Positions 42,491-50,444 of a stretch of 64,000 nucleotides of DNA are shown one piece after another; positions within the stretch are counted from its first letter, which is position 1; every line of letters begins with the position of its first letter. The notes below the pieces were generated by a model, which was not told the origin of the DNA, searched no databases, and saw nothing but the letters and a program-made list of their open reading frames with translations. This DNA comes from Sutcliffiella horikoshii (lineage in GTDB: Bacteria > Bacillota > Bacilli > Bacillales > Bacillaceae_I), in assembly GCF_021991925.1 (NCBI RefSeq), contig NZ_RXZI01000006.1, positions 1-64,000 of the forward strand. Reading direction: 5' to 3'. A program made the position numbers and the translations under genes.

Positions 42491-42586
42491 TTATCTGATT
42501 CGTATTTTAACCCCACACCCACAGAGAATGGAATGCTTCAATTCCTTTGCAGGCTGTTCACACGTTTTGCATATTGTTGTTTTCAT
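42491..42586 (-). CDS. Small Cys-rich protein (31 residues)
   Basis: ATG 42586 follows AAAGGGGGG by eight bases on the minus strand. The 31-residue product has CKTC at 6-9 and CGC at 22-24, a pattern for a single zinc knuckle, and ends KIRIR. It lies downstream of the katA terminator hairpin and convergent with the membrane protein gene. Not recognised, but the ribosome site and Cys pattern make it credible. Confidence 0.5.
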   Translation of the reverse strand: MKTTICKTCEQPAKELKHSILCGCGVKIRIR

Positions 42587-42613
42587 AAAGATGGCCCCCC
42601 TTTGTTAAGATTT

Positions 42614-42643
42614 AAGGCAGGCACCAATAAACAGTGCCTGCTT
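42614..42643 (-). terminator. Probable katA terminator
   Basis: GGCAGGCAC...GTGCCTGC hairpin 55 bp after the katA stop; T-tract on the minus strand is weak. Confidence 0.5.
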
Positions 42644-42698
42644 GACAGAAGTGAGAAGTGAGAATAAAAGAGAAACGTAAATTTAGTAATACAGTTAA

Positions 42699-44159
42699 CT
42701 AGCGTGCTTCTTGTGGGACTTTTAATCCAAGCCCTTCCGCAATGCGAGTGCCGTATTCCGGTTCAGCTTTGTAAAAGTGGCCAACTTGGCGAAGCTTGAT
42801 TTCTTCCTTTTCCACAGGAGCCATTGCCCCAACAATATTTTTCACCAAGCGGGAACGCTCTTCTTCATTCAAAAGACGGTATAGGTCTCCGGCTTGTGTA
42901 TAGTGATCATTGTGATCATATCCTACGCTGTCCGCCATGCCAGTAACGGCATAGGTAGCCTGCTTGTTTTCAGGAGTTTCCGTAGGACCATTAAAGCTGT
43001 TTGGCTCATAATAGACGGAACCTCCGCCATTGTTATCAAACCGCATCTGACCATCGCGTTGATAGTTATGAACATCATTGCGTGCACGGTTAATTGGCAG
43101 AGCTTGGTGATTGGCTCCAACACGGTAACGATGGGCATCATGATAGGCAAAGAGACGACCCTGCAGCATTTTGTCAGGTGAAACATCGATACCAGGGACA
43201 AGTGTTCCTGGAGAGAAAGTTGCCTGCTCCACCTCAGCAAAATAATTCTCTGGATTCCGATCCAAGACCATCCGTCCAACTTCCATCAACGGATAGTCTT
43301 TTTGTGACCATACCTTCGTCACATCAAATGGATCAAAACGGTAAGTATCAGCATCCTCCATAGGCATGATCTGGACATATAGCTTCCATGCTGGGTAATC
43401 CCCTTTATCGATGGAATTAAATAGATCCTCCGTATGATAATCAGGGTTTTCACCGGCAATATTCGTTCCGACCTCTTCAGTCAGGTTTTTTATGCCTTGT
43501 TCTGTTTTAAAATGATACTTGATCCAAACTCCTTCCCCTTCTTCGTTCACCCATTTGAACGTGTGGCTTCCAAAACCATGCATATGTCGATAAGTAGCAG
43601 GAATGCCACGGTCAGACATCAGGATGGTCACTTGATGAAGGGATTCAGGTGAAAGTGACCAGAAATCCCAAACGGCATTTGGATTTTTCAGATGCGTTTG
43701 AGGGTGACGCTTTTGTGTATGGATGAAGTCGGGAAACTTGATGGCATCTCTAATGAAAAACACCGGTGTATTGTTTCCGACTAGGTCATAGTTTCCGTCC
43801 TCTGTATAGAATTTCACAGCAAACCCTCTTGGATCACGAACTGAATCCGCGGAACCATTCTCACCCGCTACTGTGGAAAATCGGACAAAGAGTGGGGTGC
43901 GCTTTCCTATTTCTGAAAGGAATTTTGCCTTCGTATAGTTGGTAACATCATTTGTCACTTCAAAGTATCCATGAGCACCTGCACCTTTGGCGTGCACTAC
44001 ACGTTCAGGTACACGTTCGCGGTTGAAATGGGCAAGCTTCTCTAAAAGATGTACATCTTGTATGAGTGTTGGCCCTCTTGAGCCTGCAGTGATGGAGTTT
44101 TGGTTATCTCCCACTGGAGCCCCCCAGCTTGTTGTAAGTCTATTATTTGTTGTCAACAT
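42699..44159 (-). CDS. katA: Vegetative catalase KatA
   Basis: A 486-residue small-subunit haem catalase that dismutates hydrogen peroxide. Distal H56 ([11 protein letters not shown]), N129 ([10 protein letters not shown]) and the proximal haem-ligand Y339 ([14 protein letters not shown]) are present. Length and the ending match B. subtilis KatA. GAGGTGAAGG precedes the ATG. The upstream region holds a perfect PerR box and a second Fur-like palindrome, consistent with peroxide-responsive control. Confidence 0.96.
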   Translation of the reverse strand: MLTTNNRLTTSWGAPVGDNQNSITAGSRGPTLIQDVHLLEKLAHFNRERVPERVVHAKGAGAHGYFEVTNDVTNYTKAKFLSEIGKRTPLFVRFSTVAGENGSADSVRDPRGFAVKFYTEDGNYDLVGNNTPVFFIRDAIKFPDFIHTQKRHPQTHLKNPNAVWDFWSLSPESLHQVTILMSDRGIPATYRHMHGFGSHTFKWVNEEGEGVWIKYHFKTEQGIKNLTEEVGTNIAGENPDYHTEDLFNSIDKGDYPAWKLYVQIMPMEDADTYRFDPFDVTKVWSQKDYPLMEVGRMVLDRNPENYFAEVEQATFSPGTLVPGIDVSPDKMLQGRLFAYHDAHRYRVGANHQALPINRARNDVHNYQRDGQMRFDNNGGGSVYYEPNSFNGPTETPENKQATYAVTGMADSVGYDHNDHYTQAGDLYRLLNEEERSRLVKNIVGAMAPVEKEEIKLRQVGHFYKAEPEYGTRIAEGLGLKVPQEAR

Positions 44160-44195
44160 CCTTCACCTCGATATAAAGAGTAAGATCACATTTAT

Positions 44196-44246
44196 AATGA
44201 TAACAGTTATCATTCAAAAATCAATACTTTTTTATAATTATTATAA
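44196..44246 (-). promoter_or_regulatory. katA control region: PerR box and Fur-like palindrome
   Basis: TTATAATTATTATAA at 44232-44246 is identical to the PerR consensus TTATAATNATTATAA. AATGATAACAGTTATCATT at 44196-44214 is a perfect palindrome. Its 7-1-7 core (TGATAACAGTTATCA) differs from the Fur consensus TGATAATNATTATCA at two symmetric positions. PerR control of katA is established in B. subtilis; the second site is inferred. Confidence 0.75.
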
Positions 44247-44352
44247 AGTAATAATTTATATTTTTAAAATCATATTATAATTTAATGGCTTGTTTATGGA
44301 CAAATAGTAATTTGCTATACTAGTAGAAAATGTTATTAGGAGTGAGCTTGTC

Positions 44353-44607
44353 TTGAAGAAAAAGCAAAAGAAGAATCATAGTCCAGCAGCAACTAAGAGG
44401 GAGGAGAAAGTGTCAGTGAAAGATCAATTGGAAAGGGATGTCTTTTCTAAACTGAAATCCATGAAAGACAAGCTTGTCCAATCAGAACAACAGCAAAAAG
44501 AACAAGAAGCAGCAAGGATAAAAGAAGAAAAGCGATTGAAAGAAAAAAATAAATCATTTGAAGAGTTATTTGAAGAGAGCAATCAGAATTGGAAAGAGTT
44601 TAAGTAG
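44353..44607 (+). CDS. yqkE: DUF3886 (YqkE-like) coiled-coil protein
   Basis: An 84-residue, very charged helical protein. It matches B. subtilis YqkE: basic N-terminus, VSVKDQL, a Glu/Lys/Gln coiled coil, and the conserved ending EKNKSFEELFEESNQNWKEFK. Function unknown. TTG start after AGGAGTGAG. Its place near yqkF and nudF fits the B. subtilis order. The next gene starts one base after its stop. Confidence 0.85.
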   Translation: MKKKQKKNHSPAATKREEKVSVKDQLERDVFSKLKSMKDKLVQSEQQQKEQEAARIKEEKRLKEKNKSFEELFEESNQNWKEFK

Positions 44608-44608
44608 G

Positions 44609-45130
44609 ATGCCTAGAAAAATGGAAGTATGGGATTACAATCCTGAATGGGAAAGAGAGTTTCTAATTGAAAAGAATCGCTTGCTACATGCTTTAGAGGA
44701 AGTGGCCATAAAAATTCATCATATCGGTAGTACTGCCATTCCAGGAATTAAGGCGAAGCCCATTATTGATATCTTAATGGAAGTTACTTCATTAGATGAA
44801 ATGGATGAACTAAGTAAGGAAATGAAAGGATTGGGCTATGAGGCTAAAGGAGAAAATGGAATAAAGGGGCGACGGTACTTTCAAAAGGGAGGAGAAGAAA
44901 GGTCTCATCATGTACATTGTTATTTAGAAGGAAATGAGGAAATTAAAAGGCATCTCTTGTTCAGGGACTACCTAAGGGCTTTTCCTGAAAAGGCCCTTGA
45001 ATATAGTGAATTAAAAGAAAAGCTGTCTGCTCAATTTTTATATGACCCGGAAAAGTATGTGAATGGAAAGTCAGAGTTTGTACGACGAACAGATAAAGAT
45101 GCATGGTTATGGGAAAACAATAAGAGATAA
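44609..45130 (+). CDS. GrpB family (UPF0157) nucleotidyltransferase-like protein
   Basis: A 173-residue protein with VWDYNPEWEREF at the start and the nucleotidyltransferase-like HIGSTAIPGIKAKPIIDILM near residue 37, followed by HVHCYLEG. Similar to the GrpB domain of B. subtilis YqkA, which also lies in this neighbourhood. ATG 44609 is used because it directly follows the yqkE stop, a coupling arrangement; ATG 44621 is an alternative. Confidence 0.82.
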   Translation: MPRKMEVWDYNPEWEREFLIEKNRLLHALEEVAIKIHHIGSTAIPGIKAKPIIDILMEVTSLDEMDELSKEMKGLGYEAKGENGIKGRRYFQKGGEERSHHVHCYLEGNEEIKRHLLFRDYLRAFPEKALEYSELKEKLSAQFLYDPEKYVNGKSEFVRRTDKDAWLWENNKR

Positions 45131-45165
45131 TAACCCAATGGAATCACTATCTCTTTTGATGAAGT

Positions 45166-45480
45166 CTAGCCTATGAAAATTGCCATACCAAAGTATACTA
45201 CCACACAAAGCAAAGATCCCAGTAAGAATGGTCCTATTTTTAGAGTAGGTGTTGTATGCTTGGGAGTATATCTGCCAGCCATAGAGTTTAATACTGCTGC
45301 TTCGGAATTTTTGGTGAAAATATCTCCGGACGAGCTTGTGAAGAATGCAATGAAGACAAAGAAGAGCGAACCAAAAAACATGGTGCTTAATAGGTTGAAG
45401 TCAAAGTATGTGGAAATTCCAAAGAGAATACCAATTTCTGCTACCAATACAAGCAATAATGTAATTAAGAATCTTTTCAT
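45166..45480 (-). CDS. Three-helix membrane protein
   Basis: A 104-residue protein with hydrophobic segments at about 3-22, 28-47 and 82-103 and a polar loop (SSSGDIFTKNSEAAVLNSM). AAGGAGGGGGATTT precedes ATG 45480, which fixes the start. I do not recognise the family. Confidence 0.6.
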   Translation of the reverse strand: MKRFLITLLLVLVAEIGILFGISTYFDFNLLSTMFFGSLFFVFIAFFTSSSGDIFTKNSEAAVLNSMAGRYTPKHTTPTLKIGPFLLGSLLCVVVYFGMAIFIG

Positions 45481-45579
45481 AAATCCCCCTCCTTGCAAAG
45501 AATGAGTCATTTTACTATACGTTATGGTATGGAAAAAGTTTCAATTTATTGTTCTTTCAGACTCCTTATTTTAAGTAAA

Positions 45580-45613
45580 GTAAAAGCAGTATCCCTATTT
45601 GGGACACTGCTTA
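45580..45613 (-). terminator. Outer copy of duplicated yqkF terminator
   Basis: AAAGCAGTATCCC, loop, GGGACACTGCTT; T-rich tail on the minus strand. The half AAGCA(A/G)TGTCCCAA is repeated on the yqkF-proximal side of the repeat element. Confidence 0.75.
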
Positions 45614-45618
45614 TAGAC

Positions 45619-45721
45619 TGTTGACAAACTTTAAATTATTTAGGTTAACTGTTTAACAGTTGATCTTCGTTGCAGGTTGCGATCAACAGGGTAACTACCT
45701 CTCTAAATGACTTTGTCTATA
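45619..45721. repeat. Core-deleted copy of the MITE-like element
   Basis: Minus-strand orientation relative to the 7.4 kb copy. End sequences TGTTGACAAACT (45619-45630) and ACTTTGTCTATA (45710-45721) and the inner GTTGATCT (45659-45666) and GATCAAC (45681-45687) match that copy, but the GC-rich core of about 100 bp is missing. Flanked by duplicated terminator sequence. Confidence 0.75.
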
Positions 45722-45745
45722 CACTAAAAACCATTGGGACATTGC

Positions 45746-46669
45746 TTAGTTCCGATGGGATTCATAGATAGACTGTTTCAAAAGCTCTTTATAAACTTTG
45801 TATTCATCCACCGACAGCTCTTGTTCGTATATGGCACTGACATTTGCTTCTAATTGTCCCACGGAGCTTGCGCCGGGGATAACTGCGGCAACTGCCGGAT
45901 GTGACAGGCAATAATGGAAAGCGGACGATTGAAGCGGTTTTTCACCAGATAGTTGTGTGAGCTTAGGCAAAAGTTCAGAGAGATCTTCATTGCTATAATC
46001 AAGGTAGCTTTTCCCATTGAATTTTTCCTGTAGCTTTTCAAGCCCACGCTCTGACAGTAATCCTTTTGCCAATGGGCCTCTCGCAATCACGCTGATGTTG
46101 TTATCATGCAAGTAATCCAGCCATTCTTCTGGGCGTGTATCAAGCATGCTATATTGCATCATGATAGAAACAATAGATGATCTTTCTACAAATCTCTTTA
46201 TCACATTTGGTCTGATGGAGGATATTCCATATTCCCGTATGTATCCACCTTTCTTCAATTCCTCGAAAGCTTCAATGGTTTCATCAGTCGGGTCATCAAT
46301 CGTCCCACCGTGAAGCTGATACAGGTCGATATAGTCGGTTTGCAGTCTATGTAAACTGTCTTTTACTGCAGAGAGGATATGTTCTTTGCTAGGATCCCAC
46401 TCCCAACCTTCTTTCCCAGAAGTCCAACTGTTTCCAACTTTAGTGGCAAGAATGACTTTATCCCGCTGGCCCTTTAGAGCCTTTCCCACAATTTCTTCAT
46501 TTTTGCCAAAATCATAGAGATCGGCTGTATCAAGATAATTGATACCAAGGTCCAGTGCTTTCTTTACAATTTCGGTCGCTTTCTTTTCTTCCGTTCCAAG
46601 AGACATACAGCCAAGTCCGAGCTGGCTTACATATAACTCAGATTTTCCAAGTTGGTTTTTAGGTATCAA
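45746..46669 (-). CDS. yqkF: Aldo/keto reductase (YqkF-like)
   Basis: A 307-residue NAD(P)H-dependent aldo/keto reductase. The catalytic tetrad is complete: D47 and Y52 (YLDTADLYDFG), K77 (LATKVG) and H120 (YQLHGG). GISSIRPNVI and the C-terminal PGASSVGQLEAN bind the cofactor. TTG 46669 is the start, preceded by AAGGAGGG. Position next to mciZ and nudF matches B. subtilis yqkF. Native substrate unknown. Confidence 0.9.
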   Translation of the reverse strand: MIPKNQLGKSELYVSQLGLGCMSLGTEEKKATEIVKKALDLGINYLDTADLYDFGKNEEIVGKALKGQRDKVILATKVGNSWTSGKEGWEWDPSKEHILSAVKDSLHRLQTDYIDLYQLHGGTIDDPTDETIEAFEELKKGGYIREYGISSIRPNVIKRFVERSSIVSIMMQYSMLDTRPEEWLDYLHDNNISVIARGPLAKGLLSERGLEKLQEKFNGKSYLDYSNEDLSELLPKLTQLSGEKPLQSSAFHYCLSHPAVAAVIPGASSVGQLEANVSAIYEQELSVDEYKVYKELLKQSIYESHRN

Positions 46670-46746
46670 AAAAAGCCCTCCTTTTTGGCTATTTTACCTA
46701 AAAGAAGGGGCATTCTACAAATGATTACTATTTAGGTATCCGATAA

Positions 46747-46896
46747 CTAGCTATGGTGCTTATCGATACCATCATTTAAAGCATTGATCCAGGTTGTGAC
46801 ATATACATGATGAAGGGCGGATTCCTGAAGTTTGTCTCTGATTTCCCAAGCTTTTCCCACCAAAACGATATTGTTTGAACGAACATAGACCTTCAC
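46747..46896 (-). CDS. mciZ: MciZ, mother-cell inhibitor of FtsZ
   Basis: A 49-residue peptide read from GTG 46896 (GGGAGGAAGAAAA upstream). Its core, VLVGKAWEIRDKLQE, closely matches the B. subtilis MciZ core as I remember it, and YVTTWI matches YVKDWI. MciZ caps FtsZ filaments in the mother cell during sporulation. B. subtilis mciZ is 40 residues and lies in the same place, between nudF and yqkF. This copy extends about nine residues further (ends DKHHS). CATACATT at 46926-46933 on the minus strand fits a sigma-E -10. Confidence 0.8.
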   Translation of the reverse strand: MKVYVRSNNIVLVGKAWEIRDKLQESALHHVYVTTWINALNDGIDKHHS

Positions 46897-46969
46897 TTTT
46901 CTTCCTCCCATCCCTTGTATGGTAGAATGTATGAAGAAATGAAAGACAACAGAACAAGGAGTGGTCAGG

Positions 46970-47521
46970 ATGGATCATTTAAAAGAAAAAACGTTACATC
47001 GTGAAAAATTGTTTTCAGGAAGAATCATTGATTTGTATGTAGAGGACGTTCAACTTCCGAACGGTAAAACAAGTAAGAGGGAAATAATTAAACACCCAGG
47101 GGCAGTGGCGGTTATTGCTTTAACGGATGAAAATAAAATTGTCATGGTCCGCCAATACCGAAAAGCGATGGAGCGGGCTTTGGTCGAAATTCCTGCAGGT
47201 AAGCTTGAAATGGGAGAAGAGCCTCTAGGGACGGCCAAAAGGGAACTTCAGGAAGAGACAGGTTATACCTGTGACGAGTTGGAACCGTTGATTTCTTTTT
47301 ACACCTCTCCAGGATTTGCAGATGAATTGGTACACTTGTTCATTGCAAAGGGGTTGAGAAAAGATACCGAGGAACACCAGTTAGATGAAGATGAGTTTGT
47401 GGACCTGTTGGAAGTTTCATTGGAAGAGGCAATGGGTCTTATTGAAAAGAAGGAGATCTATGATGCGAAAACGGCTTATGCAGTGCAGTATTTGCAATTG
47501 CAGGCGTTGATGCGAAAGTAG
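46970..47521 (+). CDS. nudF: ADP-ribose pyrophosphatase NudF
   Basis: A 183-residue NUDIX enzyme splitting ADP-ribose into AMP and ribose 5-phosphate. NUDIX box GKLEMGEEPLGTAKRELQEETGY near residue 75; TSPGFADELVHLF follows, a typical ADP-ribose-specific segment. ATG 46970 follows AAGGAGTGG. Divergent from mciZ and 9 bp before the EndoQ-type gene, matching B. subtilis order. Confidence 0.93.
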   Translation: MDHLKEKTLHREKLFSGRIIDLYVEDVQLPNGKTSKREIIKHPGAVAVIALTDENKIVMVRQYRKAMERALVEIPAGKLEMGEEPLGTAKRELQEETGYTCDELEPLISFYTSPGFADELVHLFIAKGLRKDTEEHQLDEDEFVDLLEVSLEEAMGLIEKKEIYDAKTAYAVQYLQLQALMRK

Positions 47522-47530
47522 GGAAGAGTC

Positions 47531-48697
47531 ATGAAGGAATATTTTGTAGATTTACATATACATTTAGGAGGAACTGCCAGTGGCAAACCGGTCAAAATCA
47601 CAGCCTCCAATAAGTTGACATTGGAGGCTGTTTTGGAAGAAGCGCGCTTTCGAAAAGGGTTGGATATGATTGGGGTGATCGATTGTCAAGTTCCAGAAGT
47701 TTTGGTAGGTCTAAGAAACTCTCTTGCTAGGAATGAGGTTTCGGAGTTAACAGATGGAGGAATCCGGATTGGTGATGTAACACTTATTTTAGGAGCGGAA
47801 ATAGAGATTTTTGATGAAAACTGCCAAGGTATGATTCACGCCCTCTGTTATATGAAGACAGTGGAGAAAATGGTGGAGTTTTCAAACTGGCTAAGTAACC
47901 GTATGAAAAATGTGACGTTGTCTACTCAAAGGGTGTATGAAAATGCAACTGAGATTCAGCATGAAGTAAGAAGGTTAGGCGGTTTATTCATCCCTGCTCA
48001 TGTGTTTACACCTTTTAAAAGTTTGTATGGCAAGGGTGTGAAATCGAGCTTGAGCGAAGTGTTCGAACCAGGATTGATTGATGCTGTGGAACTTGGTTTA
48101 AGTTCGGATACCTCTATGGCAGAGAGGCTGGAGGAGCTGGAAAAGTATGCTTTTCTTTCTAATTCTGATGCTCATTCGGTCGGGAAAATTGCGAGGGAGT
48201 ATCAAAGGGTCCGGATGAAGGAGCCGACCTTCGAGGAGCTGCGTCTGGCTTTGAAGGAAGTGGAAGGGAGAAAAGTGGTCGCTAATTACGGTCTCAGTCC
48301 CCAGCTTGGAAAGTATTTTACGACCGTTTGTGAAAAGTGTTTTTCTCATCCTTTACAAGGGAAGGATGCATGTCATGTTTGTGGACATGCCAAGTTCATA
48401 AGAGGGGTTTCCGATCGGATTTCGGAGCTTGCTGGTAGTAATGAACCCAGAAGGTCTCGTCCGCCATACATCCATCAAGTGCCATTGGATTTCATACCAG
48501 GGGTGGGACCTAAAACCTTAGCGAAATTGAGAGGAGTCTTTGGAACAGAGATGGGGATATTGCATGAAGCAAGCTTTGAAGAATTGGTGAAAGTAGTCGG
48601 TGAGAAGGTCGCGAGTCTGATTGTGGCTGCTAGAAGCGGAAAGGTAACGTTAAAAGCCGGAGGGGGAGGCAGGTTTGGTCGAATAAGTGAAGAATGA
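47531..48697 (+). CDS. Endonuclease Q-like PHP nuclease
   Basis: A 388-residue protein with an N-terminal PHP metal domain (VDLHIHLGG with H9 and H11; PAHVFTPF; SNSDAHSVGKIA), a four-Cys zinc finger (CEKC and CHVC near 272 and 286) and a C-terminal helix-hairpin-helix (FIPGVGPKTLAKL). This architecture is that of EndoQ, which nicks DNA 5' of deaminated bases and was studied in a Bacillus relative. B. subtilis has the corresponding gene yqxK here. Starts 9 bp after nudF. Confidence 0.88.
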   Translation: MKEYFVDLHIHLGGTASGKPVKITASNKLTLEAVLEEARFRKGLDMIGVIDCQVPEVLVGLRNSLARNEVSELTDGGIRIGDVTLILGAEIEIFDENCQGMIHALCYMKTVEKMVEFSNWLSNRMKNVTLSTQRVYENATEIQHEVRRLGGLFIPAHVFTPFKSLYGKGVKSSLSEVFEPGLIDAVELGLSSDTSMAERLEELEKYAFLSNSDAHSVGKIAREYQRVRMKEPTFEELRLALKEVEGRKVVANYGLSPQLGKYFTTVCEKCFSHPLQGKDACHVCGHAKFIRGVSDRISELAGSNEPRRSRPPYIHQVPLDFIPGVGPKTLAKLRGVFGTEMGILHEASFEELVKVVGEKVASLIVAARSGKVTLKAGGGGRFGRISEE

Positions 48698-48737
48698 AGA
48701 TTTTTACATCGGCTTGATAGTAAGGGAACAATGATCT

Positions 48738-48797
48738 TCATACGACCGCAACGAACCACGAAAAAGCCCATAAAAATTTCTCCCTCTCTAGAGTCAT
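48738..48797 (-). CDS. Candidate 19-residue hydrophobic peptide
   Basis: ATG 48797 follows GAGGTGAGGAAGT on the minus strand and encodes MTLEREKFLWAF plus SWFVAVV before TGA: a charged start then a short hydrophobic tail. It occupies the gap between the EndoQ-type gene and spoIIM, where B. subtilis has the small gene yqkK in this region. Not homologous as far as I can tell. Evidence is only the ribosome site and composition. Confidence 0.3.
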   Translation of the reverse strand: MTLEREKFLWAFSWFVAVV

Positions 48798-48850
48798 ACT
48801 TCCTCACCTCTATCATACAATCTAGTAAGTGAGTGATAGGAGGAAGAGGG

Positions 48851-49492
48851 ATGAAAAAACAGTCGCGGTTTACTATATTACTAGGGCATTTAAAAGAACA
48901 CTCCTCTCTATATCTGTTTATTGTCGTACTTTTTTTTATGGGAGTGATATTTGGGGCCATCGTGGTCAATAGCATGAACTTTTCTCAAAAACAGGACCTG
49001 TTTGTGTATCTGAGCCGTTTCTTTGGACAAGTCGAAGAAGGGCAGTTCGCAAATGCAAAAGATATTTTCTTTCAAAGTTACTTTCACAATATAAAATATG
49101 TACTACTTATGTGGGTGCTTGGTATTTCCATTATCGGTCTTCCGGTCATCTTGATTTTACTATTCCTTAAAGGGGTTGTGGTTGGATTCACGGTAGGTTT
49201 TCTTGTGAACCAGCTAAGTTGGAAAGGGTTCCTCTTATCTTTTGTAGCTATCCTTCCACAGAACATGATTGCCATTCCAGCTTATATTATCATCGGGACG
49301 TTGGCGGTGGCATTTTCCTTGAAAATGATTAGGCAACAGTTCGTGAAAAGGATACAGGAACCATTTTTTCAGCAATTCATCAGATATAGTGCGGCCATGG
49401 GTTTTATCTGTTTATTGCTTGTGGGAGCATCGCTAATAGAAGCGTTGGTTTCACCGGTGTTTATGAAAACAGTCATTTCTATTTTAGATTGA
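48851..49492 (+). CDS. spoIIM: Stage II sporulation protein M
   Basis: A 213-residue membrane protein, part of the SpoIIDMP complex that drives septal peptidoglycan thinning and engulfment. Five hydrophobic segments are visible; FVAILPQNMIAIPAYIIIG near residue 135 is a family hallmark. ATG 48851 follows TAGGAGGAAGAGGG. In B. subtilis it is made by sigma-E in the mother cell. Ends just before a hairpin that also carries Fur/PerR-like sites. Confidence 0.93.
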   Translation: MKKQSRFTILLGHLKEHSSLYLFIVVLFFMGVIFGAIVVNSMNFSQKQDLFVYLSRFFGQVEEGQFANAKDIFFQSYFHNIKYVLLMWVLGISIIGLPVILILLFLKGVVVGFTVGFLVNQLSWKGFLLSFVAILPQNMIAIPAYIIIGTLAVAFSLKMIRQQFVKRIQEPFFQQFIRYSAAMGFICLLLVGASLIEALVSPVFMKTVISILD

Positions 49493-49500
49493 TACTTATA

Positions 49501-49543
49501 TGATAATGATTATCCACACTTGTTTATAATCATTATTTTTTTC
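49501..49543 (+). terminator. spoIIM terminator overlapping Fur/PerR-like sites
   Basis: ATAATGATTAT (49503-49513) and ATAATCATTAT (49526-49536) form an 11-bp AT stem followed by TTTTTTTC. The same bases make TGATAATGATTATCC (49501-49515, 14 of 15 with the Fur box) and TTATAATCATTATTT (49524-49538, 13 of 15 with the PerR box). Confidence 0.65.
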
Positions 49544-49544
49544 T

Positions 49545-49573
49545 TTGACAGTTTCCCGCCCTTTCGATAAAAT
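49545..49573 (+). promoter_or_regulatory. fur promoter
   Basis: TTGACA (49545-49550), 17-bp spacer, TAAAAT (49568-49573): a sigma-A promoter for fur. The Fur/PerR-like boxes lie 7-44 bp upstream of the -35. Confidence 0.8.
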
Positions 49574-49603
49574 AAAAAGGTAAAGCGAGGGAGGGAACGA
49601 AAG

Positions 49604-50071
49604 ATGGAAAATAGGATAGATCGCATAAAAAAACAACTGCACTCCGCTAGCTATAAGCTGACTCCTCAAAGGGAATCAACGGTCCGTGTGTTGCTTGAAC
49701 ATGAAGAGGATCATTTAAGTGCGGAAGATGTCTACCTCCTCGTAAAAGAAAAGTCACCTGAGATTGGACTAGCTACGGTTTACCGTACATTAGAACTACT
49801 AACTGAACTTAAAATTGTCGATAAAATAAATTTTGGCGATGGAGTATCCAGATACGACCTTCGTCAAGAAGGAGCCAAGCATTTCCACCATCACTTGGTT
49901 TGTATCGAGTGTGGAGCGGTAGATGAAATTCAGGATGATTTGTTGGAAGATGTAGAGGCGATAGTAGAACGTGATTGGAACTTCAAAATAAAAGATCACC
50001 GATTGACCTTTCACGGCATTTGTCACCGATGCCAGGAGCCGGAAAGTCCAACTGAGGAAGAAAATACATAA
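49604..50071 (+). CDS. fur: Ferric uptake regulator Fur
   Basis: A 155-residue iron-responsive repressor. N-terminal winged helix (YKLTPQRESTVRVLLE; ATVYRTLELL), the metal region HFHHHLVCIECG near 85-96 and a second CHRC near 141, which together with CIEC form the structural Zn site. Family could be PerR or Zur, but the position between spoIIM and yqzK-xerD is that of fur in B. subtilis. GAGGGAGGGAACGAAAG precedes the ATG. Confidence 0.93.
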   Translation: MENRIDRIKKQLHSASYKLTPQRESTVRVLLEHEEDHLSAEDVYLLVKEKSPEIGLATVYRTLELLTELKIVDKINFGDGVSRYDLRQEGAKHFHHHLVCIECGAVDEIQDDLLEDVEAIVERDWNFKIKDHRLTFHGICHRCQEPESPTEEENT

Positions 50072-50107
50072 ACCTTTTCCAACTATCATGGAAAAGGTTT
50101 TTTATTT
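50070..50107 (+). terminator. fur terminator
   Basis: AAACCTTTTCCA (50070-50081) pairs with TGGAAAAGGTTT (50089-50100), then TTTATTTT. Confidence 0.9.
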
Positions 50108-50210
50108 TGCACAAAACATGACTTCTAAAGGTATAAATCTTCATTATTTTGTCATACCTTCTAATAAGACAAGTATCAGGAAAAACTTGTACAATTGGAG
50201 GTCGACTTTC

Positions 50211-50438
50211 ATGAAGAGTATCATTGATTCATGCTATAATACATTTAAAGTATTCATTTTATTTACTGGCTGCACGGTTTTATTTTACTATGGAATCATG
50301 TGGATCAATCAAGAGTATCAGAATTATCATCGCTATGATGAGCCGGAGGGTGCAGCGGTGAAAGTGACAAAAATGGTGGAGGAAAGGGATGAGGGCTGGC
50401 TACAGCGCTTAGTGTTCTTCTATCATTACGGGGAGTAG
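50211..50438 (+). CDS. yqzK: DUF4227 protein YqzK
   Basis: A 75-residue protein with one N-terminal membrane helix (FKVFILFTGCTVLFYYGIMW) and a polar tail with YHRYDEPEGAAVKV. Length and position (between fur and xerD) match B. subtilis YqzK; function unknown. ATG 50211 follows TTGGAGGTCGACTTTC. It is 6 bp upstream of xerD and cotranscribed. Confidence 0.88.
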   Translation: MKSIIDSCYNTFKVFILFTGCTVLFYYGIMWINQEYQNYHRYDEPEGAAVKVTKMVEERDEGWLQRLVFFYHYGE

Positions 50439-50444
50439 AGGGTA

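Noticed and set aside
42413-42661. Plus-strand frame of 82 codons after the four-helix protein gene
   Set aside because: Starts inside the preceding gene without a ribosome site and runs through the katA terminator; the minus-strand Cys-rich gene explains the region better.
46772-46978. Minus-strand 68-codon frame overlapping mciZ
   Set aside because: Different frame from the MciZ match, no ribosome site, and it overlaps the nudF start region.
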